Assembly: GCF_038002345.1 (NCBI RefSeq)
Contig: NZ_JBBOCJ010000001.1
Coordinates: forward strand, 4,340,001-4,404,000
DNA length: 64,000 bases
Source: Paenibacillus sp. FSL M7-0420
GTDB taxonomy: Bacteria > Bacillota > Bacilli > Paenibacillales > Paenibacillaceae
Direction: 5' to 3'
Both the position numbers and the translations under genes were made by a program. Every line of letters starts with the position of its first letter. Positions within the stretch are counted from its first letter, which is position 1. Positions 29,744 through 37,481 of this stretch are shown piece by piece. The notes below the pieces were generated by a model that saw nothing but the letters and a program-made list of their open reading frames with translations, made no database searches and was not told the origin of the DNA.

Positions 29744-31198
29744 TTATGCGCTCAGGCTCCTGGCCCTGCGCGAGGAGAACAGCCGCCAACCGGTCAGAAA
29801 CGCCGATAACAGGCAGATCCCGGAGGAAGCCAGGAAGACTGCATGCATCCCCGAGAGGAACAGCTCCGGACGTCCTTCTACCAGCCCGGTTACCCGGTAG
29901 CCGGCCTTGCTGCTCATTACATTGAACAGAATCGAGGTGGCTAAGGTAATTCCGACGACCATCCCCACATTACGGACCAGCGAATTCACGCTGCCTGCCG
30001 AGCCTAGCTGTGTTCGCGGCACCGTGGACATAATCAGCGAGTTGTTCGGTGAGCCGAACATCCCGCTGCCGATGCCGAGCATGGCGATCCAGACGCCGAC
30101 CAGCATAACCGGACTGCCTTCATGCAGCCGGGCCAGCCCGAACTGGGCAACCACCATCACGATCAGCCCTGCGAAGGTGAGCAGCTCCGAACCGATTTTG
30201 TCCGACAATGCCCCGCTTAACGGAGCGACTATCACCATGCAGATCGGGTAGAGCATCAGCAGGAAGCCTGCATCAAAAGGGGACATGTTCAGCATATTCT
30301 GCGCATAAAACGGCGCGATAATATTGAAGCAGAAGTTCGAGACGAACACCAGAAAAGCACAGAATATACTCAGTGAGAACAAGGGATTCTTGAACAGGCC
30401 CAGTTGAAGCAGCGGCTGGGCGCTGCGCAGCTCCACGATCAGGAAGACGATGAAGGTAATAACCGCAGCGGAAAGAGCGGCAATGATCCGGGTATCCCCG
30501 TATCCAAGCTGCTGGCCGAGCAGAAGTCCGGCGAACAGAGAGACAATGAAGACAGCAAACAGCAGGCTGCCGGGAGCATCAATCCCTGACTTCACGCGTA
30601 CCAGATCCTTCGGCAGTACCTTCCAGCCCAGTGCAATCGCCAGAATTCCAATCGGCACATTCACCCAGAAAATATACTCCCAGCCCATCGACGATACGAT
30701 AATTCCGCCCAGGCTTGGCCCCGCTATACTGCCGAGGGACACGAAGGTTCCAATCAAGCCGAGAGCCTTGCCGCGTTCCGTAGACGGGAAAATATCCGTA
30801 ACAATGCCCTGGCTGTTCGCCATGGTCATCGAAGCGCCGACCGCCTGCACTACGCGCGAAGCAATGAGCAGCGGCAGGCTGTGGCTTAATCCGCAGAGCA
30901 GAGAGCCGATGGTGAAGACGACCATGCCCAGCTTGAACATCTTTATTTTGCCGGCGATGTCCCCCAGCTTCCCGAAGAACAGAATCACTGAACAGATCGC
31001 CATCAGATATCCGGTTGTCACCCACTCCACCTGGGCTACCGGCAGCCCCAGCTCCTTCACCAGCACCGGCAGCGCAATATTCACAATACTTCCATCCAGT
31101 GTAGACATAAAAGTAAACAAGTTAAGAACGATCAGAATCAGCCAGCGCTTCTTCTGTATCCCGGCATCCTCCTGATAGGTCGCCTCTATGCTGCTCAT
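29744..31198 (-). CDS. MFS multidrug exporter, DHA2/EmrB-QacA type (484 aa)
   Basis: A drug:proton antiporter with about 14 hydrophobic segments. Motif A-like GKLGDIAGKIKMFKLG follows TM2, and motif C-like GSIAGPSLGGIIVSS is in TM5. The N-terminal stretch FMSTLDGSIVNIALPVL carries the membrane-embedded Asp typical of DHA2 exporters. It is transcribed divergently from a MarR regulator with two palindromic operators between them, so export of the MarR ligand is likely. The ATG follows AGAGGG. Confidence 0.93.
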   Translation of the reverse strand: MSSIEATYQEDAGIQKKRWLILIVLNLFTFMSTLDGSIVNIALPVLVKELGLPVAQVEWVTTGYLMAICSVILFFGKLGDIAGKIKMFKLGMVVFTIGSLLCGLSHSLPLLIASRVVQAVGASMTMANSQGIVTDIFPSTERGKALGLIGTFVSLGSIAGPSLGGIIVSSMGWEYIFWVNVPIGILAIALGWKVLPKDLVRVKSGIDAPGSLLFAVFIVSLFAGLLLGQQLGYGDTRIIAALSAAVITFIVFLIVELRSAQPLLQLGLFKNPLFSLSIFCAFLVFVSNFCFNIIAPFYAQNMLNMSPFDAGFLLMLYPICMVIVAPLSGALSDKIGSELLTFAGLIVMVVAQFGLARLHEGSPVMLVGVWIAMLGIGSGMFGSPNNSLIMSTVPRTQLGSAGSVNSLVRNVGMVVGITLATSILFNVMSSKAGYRVTGLVEGRPELFLSGMHAVFLASSGICLLSAFLTGWRLFSSRRARSLSA

Positions 31199-31231
31199 CC
31201 GCTAACACCCTCTTGGTTCAAATGTAATCTA

Positions 31232-31290
31232 GTTGCACACGCAACAAACTAATCCTTCACAGTGTACTGCAAATTAGTTGCGCGCGCAAC
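31232..31290. promoter_or_regulatory. Two MarR-type palindromic operators
   Basis: GTTGCACACGCAAC (31232-31245) and the perfect palindrome GTTGCGCGCGCAAC (31277-31290) share TTAGTTGC/ACAA flanks and are centred 45 bp apart. They lie between the divergent exporter and MarR genes and fit one operator for each promoter. Confidence 0.75.
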
Positions 31291-31365
31291 AAAATTACGG
31301 TAAGATCTGAGACAGGGCGCTATGCCTTAGGGCAGGCAGCCGTTATAATCCTCAGCGAGGTGTCC

Positions 31366-31848
31366 ATGGTGACTTCAAATAGAGAACCGGTTAGAGAACC
31401 AATCAGTGATCCGATCAGAGAACCAATCGGGAAGCTGATCTCCCATCTTCACCGTCAGAACCAAAAAATACTGGCCAAGGAGTTGCTTCCCTACGGCATC
31501 GGCAGCGGCGGCCAGCATAGCTTCTTAAAGCTGGTGCTGAGTCATCCGGGGATCACCCAGGATCAGATGACCAGCCGGATTAAATGCGATAAAGCGACAA
31601 CCACCCGCTCCGTGAAGCTTCTGGAGGCCTCGGGATATATTGAACGCCGGACTGACCCGAAAGACCGCCGCTCCTTCCTGCTGTATCCGACCCCCCAGGC
31701 GCTTGAATTCGCTCCGGTCTTCCAGGCGCTGCTCGATGATTTCAACCGTAAGCTGTCCATGGACCTTACCGAGAGTGAGCTGGATACGCTGACAGAACTG
31801 CTCCACAAGGTCACCCGCAACTCAGACCGGCTGAACGGGCAGAGCTGA
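31366..31848 (+). CDS. MarR family transcriptional regulator (160 aa)
   Basis: A winged-helix regulator. The DNA-binding region is visible as TQDQMTSRIKCDKATTTRSV and the wing as YIERRTDPKDRRS. The N-terminus holds a short repetitive stretch, EPVREPISDPIREPI, that is not typical of the family. The ATG at 31366 has GAGG 5 nt upstream; a GTG at 31360 is an alternative. It probably represses itself and the divergent MFS exporter through the paired palindromes. Confidence 0.9.
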   Translation: MVTSNREPVREPISDPIREPIGKLISHLHRQNQKILAKELLPYGIGSGGQHSFLKLVLSHPGITQDQMTSRIKCDKATTTRSVKLLEASGYIERRTDPKDRRSFLLYPTPQALEFAPVFQALLDDFNRKLSMDLTESELDTLTELLHKVTRNSDRLNGQS

Positions 31849-31857
31849 GTGTATTGA

Positions 31858-33318
31858 TTAAGTGGAGAAAATCAGGCTGTCCTTGCTGTCCCTGTGTTCA
31901 GCCGCAAAGTGGACAGCTTGAAGCTGGCCTTCTGCGCGGTATTCACTCGGCAGCTTGCCGACATGCTCCCGGAACAGCTTGCTGAAATAACGCTCATCCC
32001 CGAAGCCGGACCGGCAGGCAATTTCACACACCGGGGCACGGGTCTCCAGCAGCAGCGCTTTCGCCAGCTCCAGCCGCATGCGCCGCAGGCACTCCCCGAA
32101 AGTCTCACCGGCAAAGCGGGCGAAGCACCGGCTGAAATAGCCGCGGCTCATATGGATAGCAGCGGCAACATCGCCCTGATTGATTTTATCGCCGGCATGG
32201 CTCTTCATATAACGCACAGCGCTGATCAGGCAGAGCATCATCTCTTGGCTCAAGCCCAGCTCAATCATCCGGCGCTGGACATGCCCCGTGAACTGATGCA
32301 GCCAGACTTGCCAGTGCCGCCAGTGCCGGTTGCACTCTGCCGCCAGCGCGAGCTGCTGCACTTCCTCCGCTGTAAGCAGCAGGCCGCTCCAGCCCTGCAG
32401 CAGCTCTTGGCCAAAGTCCGCCACTGCCGCAGGGTCCGGCTGCTGCATCGCAACCCCGCTGAGGAACAGGTCCCATTCTCTCCGCTCCAGTGTCCAGCGT
32501 AGATTCTGCGCCTGTACCAGCGCGGAAGGGACGCCCGTCTCCGGCCGTTGCCGAGCGGCCAGCGCCTGCAGTTCACCGTAGTGCAGCCTCGGGAGCGCCT
32601 GGCCGCCCGCCGCATAGAACAGCGCCTGCCGGGCCGACTGTTCCAGCACCGCAGCAATTCTCTTCAGCGGCTGACCGCGCACCCCCTCCAGCAGCGCCGC
32701 TGTCCAGCTTGTCCCAAGCGCCGCTCCCAGCTCTCCTCCGATCCGCGCTGCATCCACAGGATACGGCAGCGGAGACAGCCACATCCCCGGCACAGCATGC
32801 AGCGTGGAATTTCTCACCAGAGACAGTGCATACAGCTGCTCTTCCTTCAGTTCCGGCGTAAGCGGCACATAGAGCAGCGCGTTATCCTCAGCGATCACCT
32901 TCTGCTCTGCCTTCGCAGGGTTGCTTTTGTTCCTGTCCTCCCACCTGATCCGTTCCACCAGTCTACGGATGATTTCATCGGCATTCTCCGGCTCCAACAG
33001 CGTTTTGACAATGTAATCCACCGCTCCCAGCCGCAGCGCCTCCTGCACCTCATCGAATTCATGATGGCAGGTCAGCACCACGCACCTTACTGCCGGATAC
33101 CGCAGCCTCACCTCCCGGATCAGCTCGAACCCGGTCATCCCCGGCAGCGACAGATCCACGAACAACAGATCCGCCTCCTGCTCACCCAGCAGCTCCAGTG
33201 CCGCATGCCCGTCTCTGGCCTCTCCGGTAATCACCACCCCGAAGGACGGCCAATCCAGCAGTGAGATGAAACCCTTGCGCACCAGACGCTCATCGTCTAC
33301 GACAACAGCCTTAATCAT
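31858..33318 (-). CDS. AraC-type response regulator (YesN-like, 486 aa)
   Basis: An N-terminal receiver (residues 1-120; phosphoacceptor Asp in LLFVDLSLPGMTG, Lys in DYIVKTLLEP) is followed by a long linker of about 230 residues and a C-terminal AraC DNA-binding domain (about 370-470; NQGDVAAAIHMSRGYFSRCF). This is the usual partner of YesM-type kinases in sugar uptake, but no kinase or transporter gene is adjacent. The linker is Ala/Leu/Gln rich and unlike a known domain. Start ATG with AAGGAGGA upstream. Confidence 0.9.
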   Translation of the reverse strand: MIKAVVVDDERLVRKGFISLLDWPSFGVVITGEARDGHAALELLGEQEADLLFVDLSLPGMTGFELIREVRLRYPAVRCVVLTCHHEFDEVQEALRLGAVDYIVKTLLEPENADEIIRRLVERIRWEDRNKSNPAKAEQKVIAEDNALLYVPLTPELKEEQLYALSLVRNSTLHAVPGMWLSPLPYPVDAARIGGELGAALGTSWTAALLEGVRGQPLKRIAAVLEQSARQALFYAAGGQALPRLHYGELQALAARQRPETGVPSALVQAQNLRWTLERREWDLFLSGVAMQQPDPAAVADFGQELLQGWSGLLLTAEEVQQLALAAECNRHWRHWQVWLHQFTGHVQRRMIELGLSQEMMLCLISAVRYMKSHAGDKINQGDVAAAIHMSRGYFSRCFARFAGETFGECLRRMRLELAKALLLETRAPVCEIACRSGFGDERYFSKLFREHVGKLPSEYRAEGQLQAVHFAAEHRDSKDSLIFST

Positions 33319-33479
33319 CGAAGTCCTCCTTGCTTTTGATAGGAATAATGATGGATACCGGGTTCCGTCTTTCTCACCGCTCTTTGTGAAAGCGTTTCAA
33401 TATATAGATACAATACCATATTTTGTTTATTCTGAAAATAAAAAGGCATACACTTAAAGCTTGAACTCGATGCTTGGTC

Positions 33480-33527
33480 GCCGCTGCGGTGAACATTTGA
33501 ACTTCCGGCCGCTGTTGTCCCCGGATT
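33480..33527 (+). repeat. Half copy of the 130-bp palindromic repeat
   Basis: GCCGCTGCGGTGA, ACTTCCGGCCGCTGTTGTC and CCGGATT match the left arm of the full repeats at 49497, 54881 and 58299. The right arm is missing, which suggests a decayed or recombined copy. Confidence 0.7.
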
Positions 33528-33546
33528 ACATGATTTTTTGCAACAT

Positions 33547-33591
33547 AAAAAGAGCTGCTCACAGGCAGAATATCCGCCGTATAAGCAACTC
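33547..33591 (-). terminator. Terminator of the SMP-30 gene
   Basis: On the minus strand GAGTTGCT pairs with AGCAGCTC (one wobble) around a long loop and is followed by a run of five T. Confidence 0.65.
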
Positions 33592-33655
33592 CGTTTCTGC
33601 TATTAGGTAATAGTAGAGCATCAGATATAAAATGGTGGAGTCAGGGCTCCCCTCG

Positions 33656-34531
33656 TTAAAAAGCCGCCCGGTTAGCCTCCCGGCCCCTCACTCCAGGCTT
33701 GAACCGGAACAATCCGCCCGCCTGCGGCCAGCGTTCCAGCTCTTCTGCACTCATGTATCCGCATGCCGTAGTGATGTACAGCTCGTCCAGATTCTCACCG
33801 CCGAAGGTACAGGAGGTTACATAATGTGCCGGAACGTCGATTTTCTCCAGTTGTTCCCCCGTGTGAGGATTCCACCGTGAGATACAGCCGCCGCGCCAAT
33901 GGGCGACCCAGAGCATGCCTTCGCTGTCGATCGTCATTCCATCCGGCCAGCCTTCACCTTCCGCCAACCGGATGACCGTCCGGCGCCCGCTCACCGAGCC
34001 ATCTTCCAGCGAATAATCCATTACATCGATCCCCTTGGTCAACGTGTCAATGTAATACATGACCCCCAAGCTGTCGTTCCAGGCCAAGCCGTTGGAGATG
34101 CCGATCCCAGTCAACACCTGCCGGACCTCACCGGCAGATTCCATTACATACAGGCTGCCCTCTCTTCCCCTAAACCTTCTGTTCATCGAGCCGAACCACA
34201 ACCGTCCGCGGCTGTCACATTTGGCATCATTCAGCCGATTACCGGAAATTCCGGTCTCCACCGATGCCAACAGCTCCAAGAGCTGATGCTCCATATATCT
34301 GTAGATCCCATCCTCCATCGTCAGAATCCATCCGCCGCGCTCAGCCGGTACAGCTGCACTTACCTTTCGCTCAAAGGAATGAATATCATCCGTCCCCTGG
34401 CCGGGGTCATAGAGATGTAATTCATTGCTGTCAACATCCATCCAATACAACCTGCCCTTCCTGTGATCCCAATGGGGACCTTCTCCAAGGGCCGCCTTCG
34501 CAGCAACCACGCATTCCATCGTTCCGCTCAA
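33656..34531 (-). CDS. SMP-30/gluconolactonase family protein (291 aa)
   Basis: A six-bladed beta-propeller lactonase-like enzyme of the regucalcin family. Metal-site residues can be placed: Glu in LGEGPHWDHRKGRLYWMDV near residue 15, Asn in GISNGLAWND, and Asp in PDGMTIDSEGMLWVAHW. These enzymes hydrolyse aldonolactones; the sugar is unknown. The start is TTG at 34531 with GAGGAGGA about 8 nt before it; an ATG four codons on is possible. Confidence 0.9.
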   Translation of the reverse strand: MSGTMECVVAAKAALGEGPHWDHRKGRLYWMDVDSNELHLYDPGQGTDDIHSFERKVSAAVPAERGGWILTMEDGIYRYMEHQLLELLASVETGISGNRLNDAKCDSRGRLWFGSMNRRFRGREGSLYVMESAGEVRQVLTGIGISNGLAWNDSLGVMYYIDTLTKGIDVMDYSLEDGSVSGRRTVIRLAEGEGWPDGMTIDSEGMLWVAHWRGGCISRWNPHTGEQLEKIDVPAHYVTSCTFGGENLDELYITTACGYMSAEELERWPQAGGLFRFKPGVRGREANRAAF

Positions 34532-34662
34532 CCTAAATCCTCCTCTACTAAATACTCTTTCTATGTACTACTGCTCTTCAGCCGCCGCCAACCTGACATA
34601 CACCTGTCCGGTTCGCATGCTATGCTGAATACAGCACAATCCTATGAACTGAGGTGACCCGC

Positions 34663-35289
34663 ATGAAGGCCGAATGGAGAAAACAAGACAAAGCCCTATA
34701 CCTGCCCCCTGCCGAACCGGGACTGATTCAAGTACCCGCCTTCCCTTATTTCACCCTGCGGGGTGAAGGCAATCCCAACAGGAGCGCCTTCGCAGAAGCA
34801 GTCGCTGTGCTCTATTCCTTGTCCTATGCAGTTAAGATGCTGCCGAGACGAGGACCCGCGCCGGAAGGCTATTACGATTACACCGTCTTCCCGCTGGAAG
34901 GGGTATGGGATCTCAGCGAAGCCGGTCGCCGCTTAGCCGCTCTTGATAAAAACGAGCTGGTATATACCTTAATGATCCGGCAGCCGGATTTCCTGACCCC
35001 TCTGCTTGCCGCAGAAGTGCTGGAGCAGGTCAAGCACAGCAAACCGCACCCGCTGCTGGATAAGGCCGTCTTCGAGCACTGCGAAGACGGCCTGAGTGTA
35101 CAAATGCTGCATATCGGCCCCTATGATGATGAACCGCACAGTTTCGCCAGAATGGAGCAATTCTGCACCGCTCAGGGCCTGGTGCGGGAGTCTCTCCTGC
35201 ACCGCGAAATCTATATCTCGGATGCCAGGCGTGTCCGCCCGGAGAAGCTGCGGACCGTACTGCGGTTCAAGGCCGCCCGGCAGGATTAA
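34663..35289 (+). CDS. GyrI-like small-molecule-binding protein (208 aa)
   Basis: A stand-alone GyrI-like (SRPBCC-independent, SOUL/BmrR-type) domain. Recognisable parts are FPYFTLRGEGNPN near residue 28, YDYTVFPLEGVWDL in the middle and MLHIGPYDDEPHSFARME in the second half. Related proteins bind hydrophobic cations or drugs. The ATG at 34663 is chosen because GAGGTG lies 6 nt before it; a GTG at 34654 overlaps that site. It converges on the bactofilin operon with only 2 nt between stops and no terminator visible there. Confidence 0.85.
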   Translation: MKAEWRKQDKALYLPPAEPGLIQVPAFPYFTLRGEGNPNRSAFAEAVAVLYSLSYAVKMLPRRGPAPEGYYDYTVFPLEGVWDLSEAGRRLAALDKNELVYTLMIRQPDFLTPLLAAEVLEQVKHSKPHPLLDKAVFEHCEDGLSVQMLHIGPYDDEPHSFARMEQFCTAQGLVRESLLHREIYISDARRVRPEKLRTVLRFKAARQD

Positions 35290-35291
35290 CG

Positions 35292-35957
35292 CTACATTTT
35301 CACCGCATTCCTTACCGTTGAGCTCTTATGCACCTCCAGCAGCTCCCCGTACTCCACCGTCTCAATCTCGCAGCCGGGCCCGATCACAACACTTCCGCCC
35401 CGGACAGTCTGCGCCTGCGTATGCTGAAGCTCGATCCGGTCTCCTTCGATCAGCCGGGCCGCGAAGCTCATCTTCTTCCCCGGTCTGAGCAACGCGCCGG
35501 AACGGCTGCGCTTGATGGAGATGCTGCCGCCGCCGACCGTATCCGCCCTACTGGGGCCGAATAATGTCAGGTCAAGCTTCTCCGCATTTAATAGTCCGCT
35601 GACCTCCAGGACTCCGGTAAGCTGCACCTGCTCTGCTTCACAATCGCCCGTAACTATGATCCCGCCGGTCAGCTTGATATCCTCAATCCGCAGCCCGCCG
35701 CCAGCCGTAACCTCTCCTTGTCCGCGCAGGCTGGCTGCGTCTACCCGGCCCTTCACCTTGCACTCCCCGGTGATTTTGATATCCTGTGCCCGAAGATTTC
35801 CTTCAACCGCTACCTCTCCGGTCTGCGTAAGCTTATGGCAGTCCACATCCCCGCCGAAGGTACATTCTCCCGTCACCTTCACATCCTTAAACACTCCGCC
35901 GACAGAGCTCGACGTCCCGAGTATCTTCAGATCATGGCGTTCTACCGTTTCATTCAC
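35292..35957 (-). CDS. yhbF: Bactofilin-like cytoskeletal protein (YhbF-like, 221 aa)
   Basis: Successive short beta repeats such as VKVTGECTFGG, IKITGECKVKG and IKLTGGIIVTG form a polymer-forming (bactofilin-type) beta solenoid. A second half has a GPGCEIETVEYGE segment shared with the gene upstream. In Bacillus subtilis the yhbD-yhbE-yhbF order encodes a MerR-like protein and two bactofilins, BacE and BacF, required for motility; the match is by order and sequence character. The GTG at 35957 follows AAAGGAGGAG and overlaps the upstream stop by 8 bp, which indicates translational coupling. Confidence 0.85.
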   Translation of the reverse strand: MNETVERHDLKILGTSSSVGGVFKDVKVTGECTFGGDVDCHKLTQTGEVAVEGNLRAQDIKITGECKVKGRVDAASLRGQGEVTAGGGLRIEDIKLTGGIIVTGDCEAEQVQLTGVLEVSGLLNAEKLDLTLFGPSRADTVGGGSISIKRSRSGALLRPGKKMSFAARLIEGDRIELQHTQAQTVRGGSVVIGPGCEIETVEYGELLEVHKSSTVRNAVKM

Positions 35958-36636
35958 CGGTCTTCTCCTCCTTTCCCACCTGGGCACCGGGATGTACAGT
36001 CAGTCCTGCTCTATACTCTACCCGGCCAATCGAGCAGCCCTGCCCGATAATGACCGTACCGCCCCTCACTACATCTGCACTTGTGTATTCCAGATCTAGC
36101 GTATCGCCTTCGATGAGATTGGCACGCAGTCCGATTTTGAGCTTGGGAATCATCCCGCCTAGCAGTCTGCCCCAGGCCGCGTTACCTTTTTTGCGGATCA
36201 CCAGGCTCTCCACGCCAATCTCCCCTGCCTCAGACTGACCCTGTAGCCCGAACTCCATCCGGCCAGCACTCAGCAGACCCCCCACCGTGAATACCCCTTC
36301 ACCGGTCAGCTCCTCCAGCTCACAATTGCCCTTCAGCTTCAGCATGCCGTCCATTACACAGCGCTCTCCCCGCAGACTGCCTTCTCCGCTCACTACTCCA
36401 TTCAGCTTCATTTCACCAACCTGCAGATTGCCCTTTAGATTGAGGGTTCCGTCCATCTCCATCTCTTCCGCCGCAAGGTCGCCGTTCAGCTTCATTACGC
36501 CGTCACAGCTATAGGTATGTGCGCTGAGCGCTCCGTTAATCTTGCTGACGCCGTTGATATTCACTTTGTTATATCTGCCTCCGGCAGCCGTGTTGACCCC
36601 ATCCATCACCAGATCCGGCAGTTCATTCTTCTCCAT
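35950..36636 (-). CDS. yhbE: Bactofilin-like cytoskeletal protein (YhbE-like, 228 aa)
   Basis: A paralogue of the downstream gene. Repeats such as VNINGVSKINGAL, GVMKLNGDL, GTLNLKGNL and GMLKLKGNC form a regular beta solenoid of about ten rungs. A C-terminal segment VIIGQGCSIGRVEY is shared with the downstream protein. Bactofilins polymerise without nucleotide and act as scaffolds at the membrane. The ATG follows TAGGAGG. It lies 33 nt after the MerR-like gene and overlaps the second bactofilin gene. Confidence 0.87.
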   Translation of the reverse strand: MEKNELPDLVMDGVNTAAGGRYNKVNINGVSKINGALSAHTYSCDGVMKLNGDLAAEEMEMDGTLNLKGNLQVGEMKLNGVVSGEGSLRGERCVMDGMLKLKGNCELEELTGEGVFTVGGLLSAGRMEFGLQGQSEAGEIGVESLVIRKKGNAAWGRLLGGMIPKLKIGLRANLIEGDTLDLEYTSADVVRGGTVIIGQGCSIGRVEYRAGLTVHPGAQVGKEEKTGE

Positions 36637-36669
36637 GGTCCAGCCTCCTATGGTTTACTGTTCATTACT

Positions 36670-37311
36670 CTATAAGCCGCCTTCAGTCAAACGTCCATTC
36701 AGCAGTTCCGCCAGATCGGCAGAGCGAAGCCTGCTCACCAGCCGTACCCCCTCTTCGAAGGCCAGCCCCGCTCCCGGCAGCGCCATAATGAAGAAGCTAA
36801 CCCCCATCTTCCGCACAAAAAACAGCTCCCAGCCCTTCTCCCCGTACCCCGGCGCATGACTCTCCAGTATCTGATAGAGCCGGTCTGCTTCTTCCCAGCT
36901 GAGCTCCCCCTTGCTGAGCAGCCAATCTGCCGCAAATACATGAAGAATCTGCTCGAAGCTCAGCGGTAAGCCCTCAGCCTCCGTCCTCCCGAACCGCTCC
37001 AGACTACCCACCGAAACAATGTTACGTTCCTTTAGTTCGGATAAAGTTAACCTTATGCTGTACGAGGATGCCGGCTCTGACAGCTTATCCGCCAATTCAT
37101 CCAGGGAGAGATCATCCTTCTTCTGTAAAATATGCTGTACCCGCCCCAAAATCCGCGCCCGCGGAAAAAAGGTCTCCTGTCCCGTAAAGGTAGATTTGCG
37201 GATGAACCATTCCTCAGGAATCAGCTGCTTCCGCTTCCAGCGGTACAACTGCCCGTAAGAGATTCCTGTCTCATCGAGCAGCTCCTTTTTGGAGATTAAA
37301 TCCTCTTCCAT
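36670..37311 (-). CDS. yhbD: YhbD-like MerR-type regulator (213 aa)
   Basis: The N-terminus is a MerR-like winged helix (KKELLDETGISYGQLYRWKRKQLIPEEWF) followed by a region typical of YhbD proteins (TFTGQETFFPRARI). The ATG at 37311 is preferred over one at 37332 because AAGGAGTGG lies between them, 6 nt before the later ATG. It heads the bactofilin operon and probably controls it. An inverted repeat just upstream may be its operator. Confidence 0.85.
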   Translation of the reverse strand: MEEDLISKKELLDETGISYGQLYRWKRKQLIPEEWFIRKSTFTGQETFFPRARILGRVQHILQKKDDLSLDELADKLSEPASSYSIRLTLSELKERNIVSVGSLERFGRTEAEGLPLSFEQILHVFAADWLLSKGELSWEEADRLYQILESHAPGYGEKGWELFFVRKMGVSFFIMALPGAGLAFEEGVRLVSRLRSADLAELLNGRLTEGGL

Positions 37312-37332
37312 ATCACCACTCCTTGCGCTCAT

Positions 37333-37352
37333 CGTAACATAACACTGTTACG
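37333..37352. promoter_or_regulatory. Inverted repeat upstream of yhbD
   Basis: CGTAACA and TGTTACG are perfect arms around a 6-nt centre, 22 nt before the yhbD start codon. MerR-type proteins bind such dyads, so autoregulation is plausible. Confidence 0.5.
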
Positions 37353-37423
37353 TTGTAAACTGACAAGCTACCTACATCGCTCCCCTCCAGTGCAACAGCG
37401 CCTCCTCCTATTCACTCCTTCAT

Positions 37424-37468
37424 AAAAAACAGAGCAGACCCTAGCCCTTACCGGCTTCGGATCTGCCC
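37424..37468 (-). terminator. Terminator of the TerD-vWA gene
   Basis: On the minus strand GGGCAGATCC pairs with GGGTCTGCTC (two mismatches or wobbles) and is followed shortly by a run of six T. Confidence 0.6.
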
Positions 37469-37481
37469 GCTATACTTCATT

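Larger units (their letters stand above)
33319..33655. other. Intergenic region of 337 bp
   Basis: It contains the upstream region of the AraC-type regulator gene, a half copy of the palindromic repeat at about 33480-33527 and the terminator of the SMP-30 gene. No gene was seen. Confidence 0.7.
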
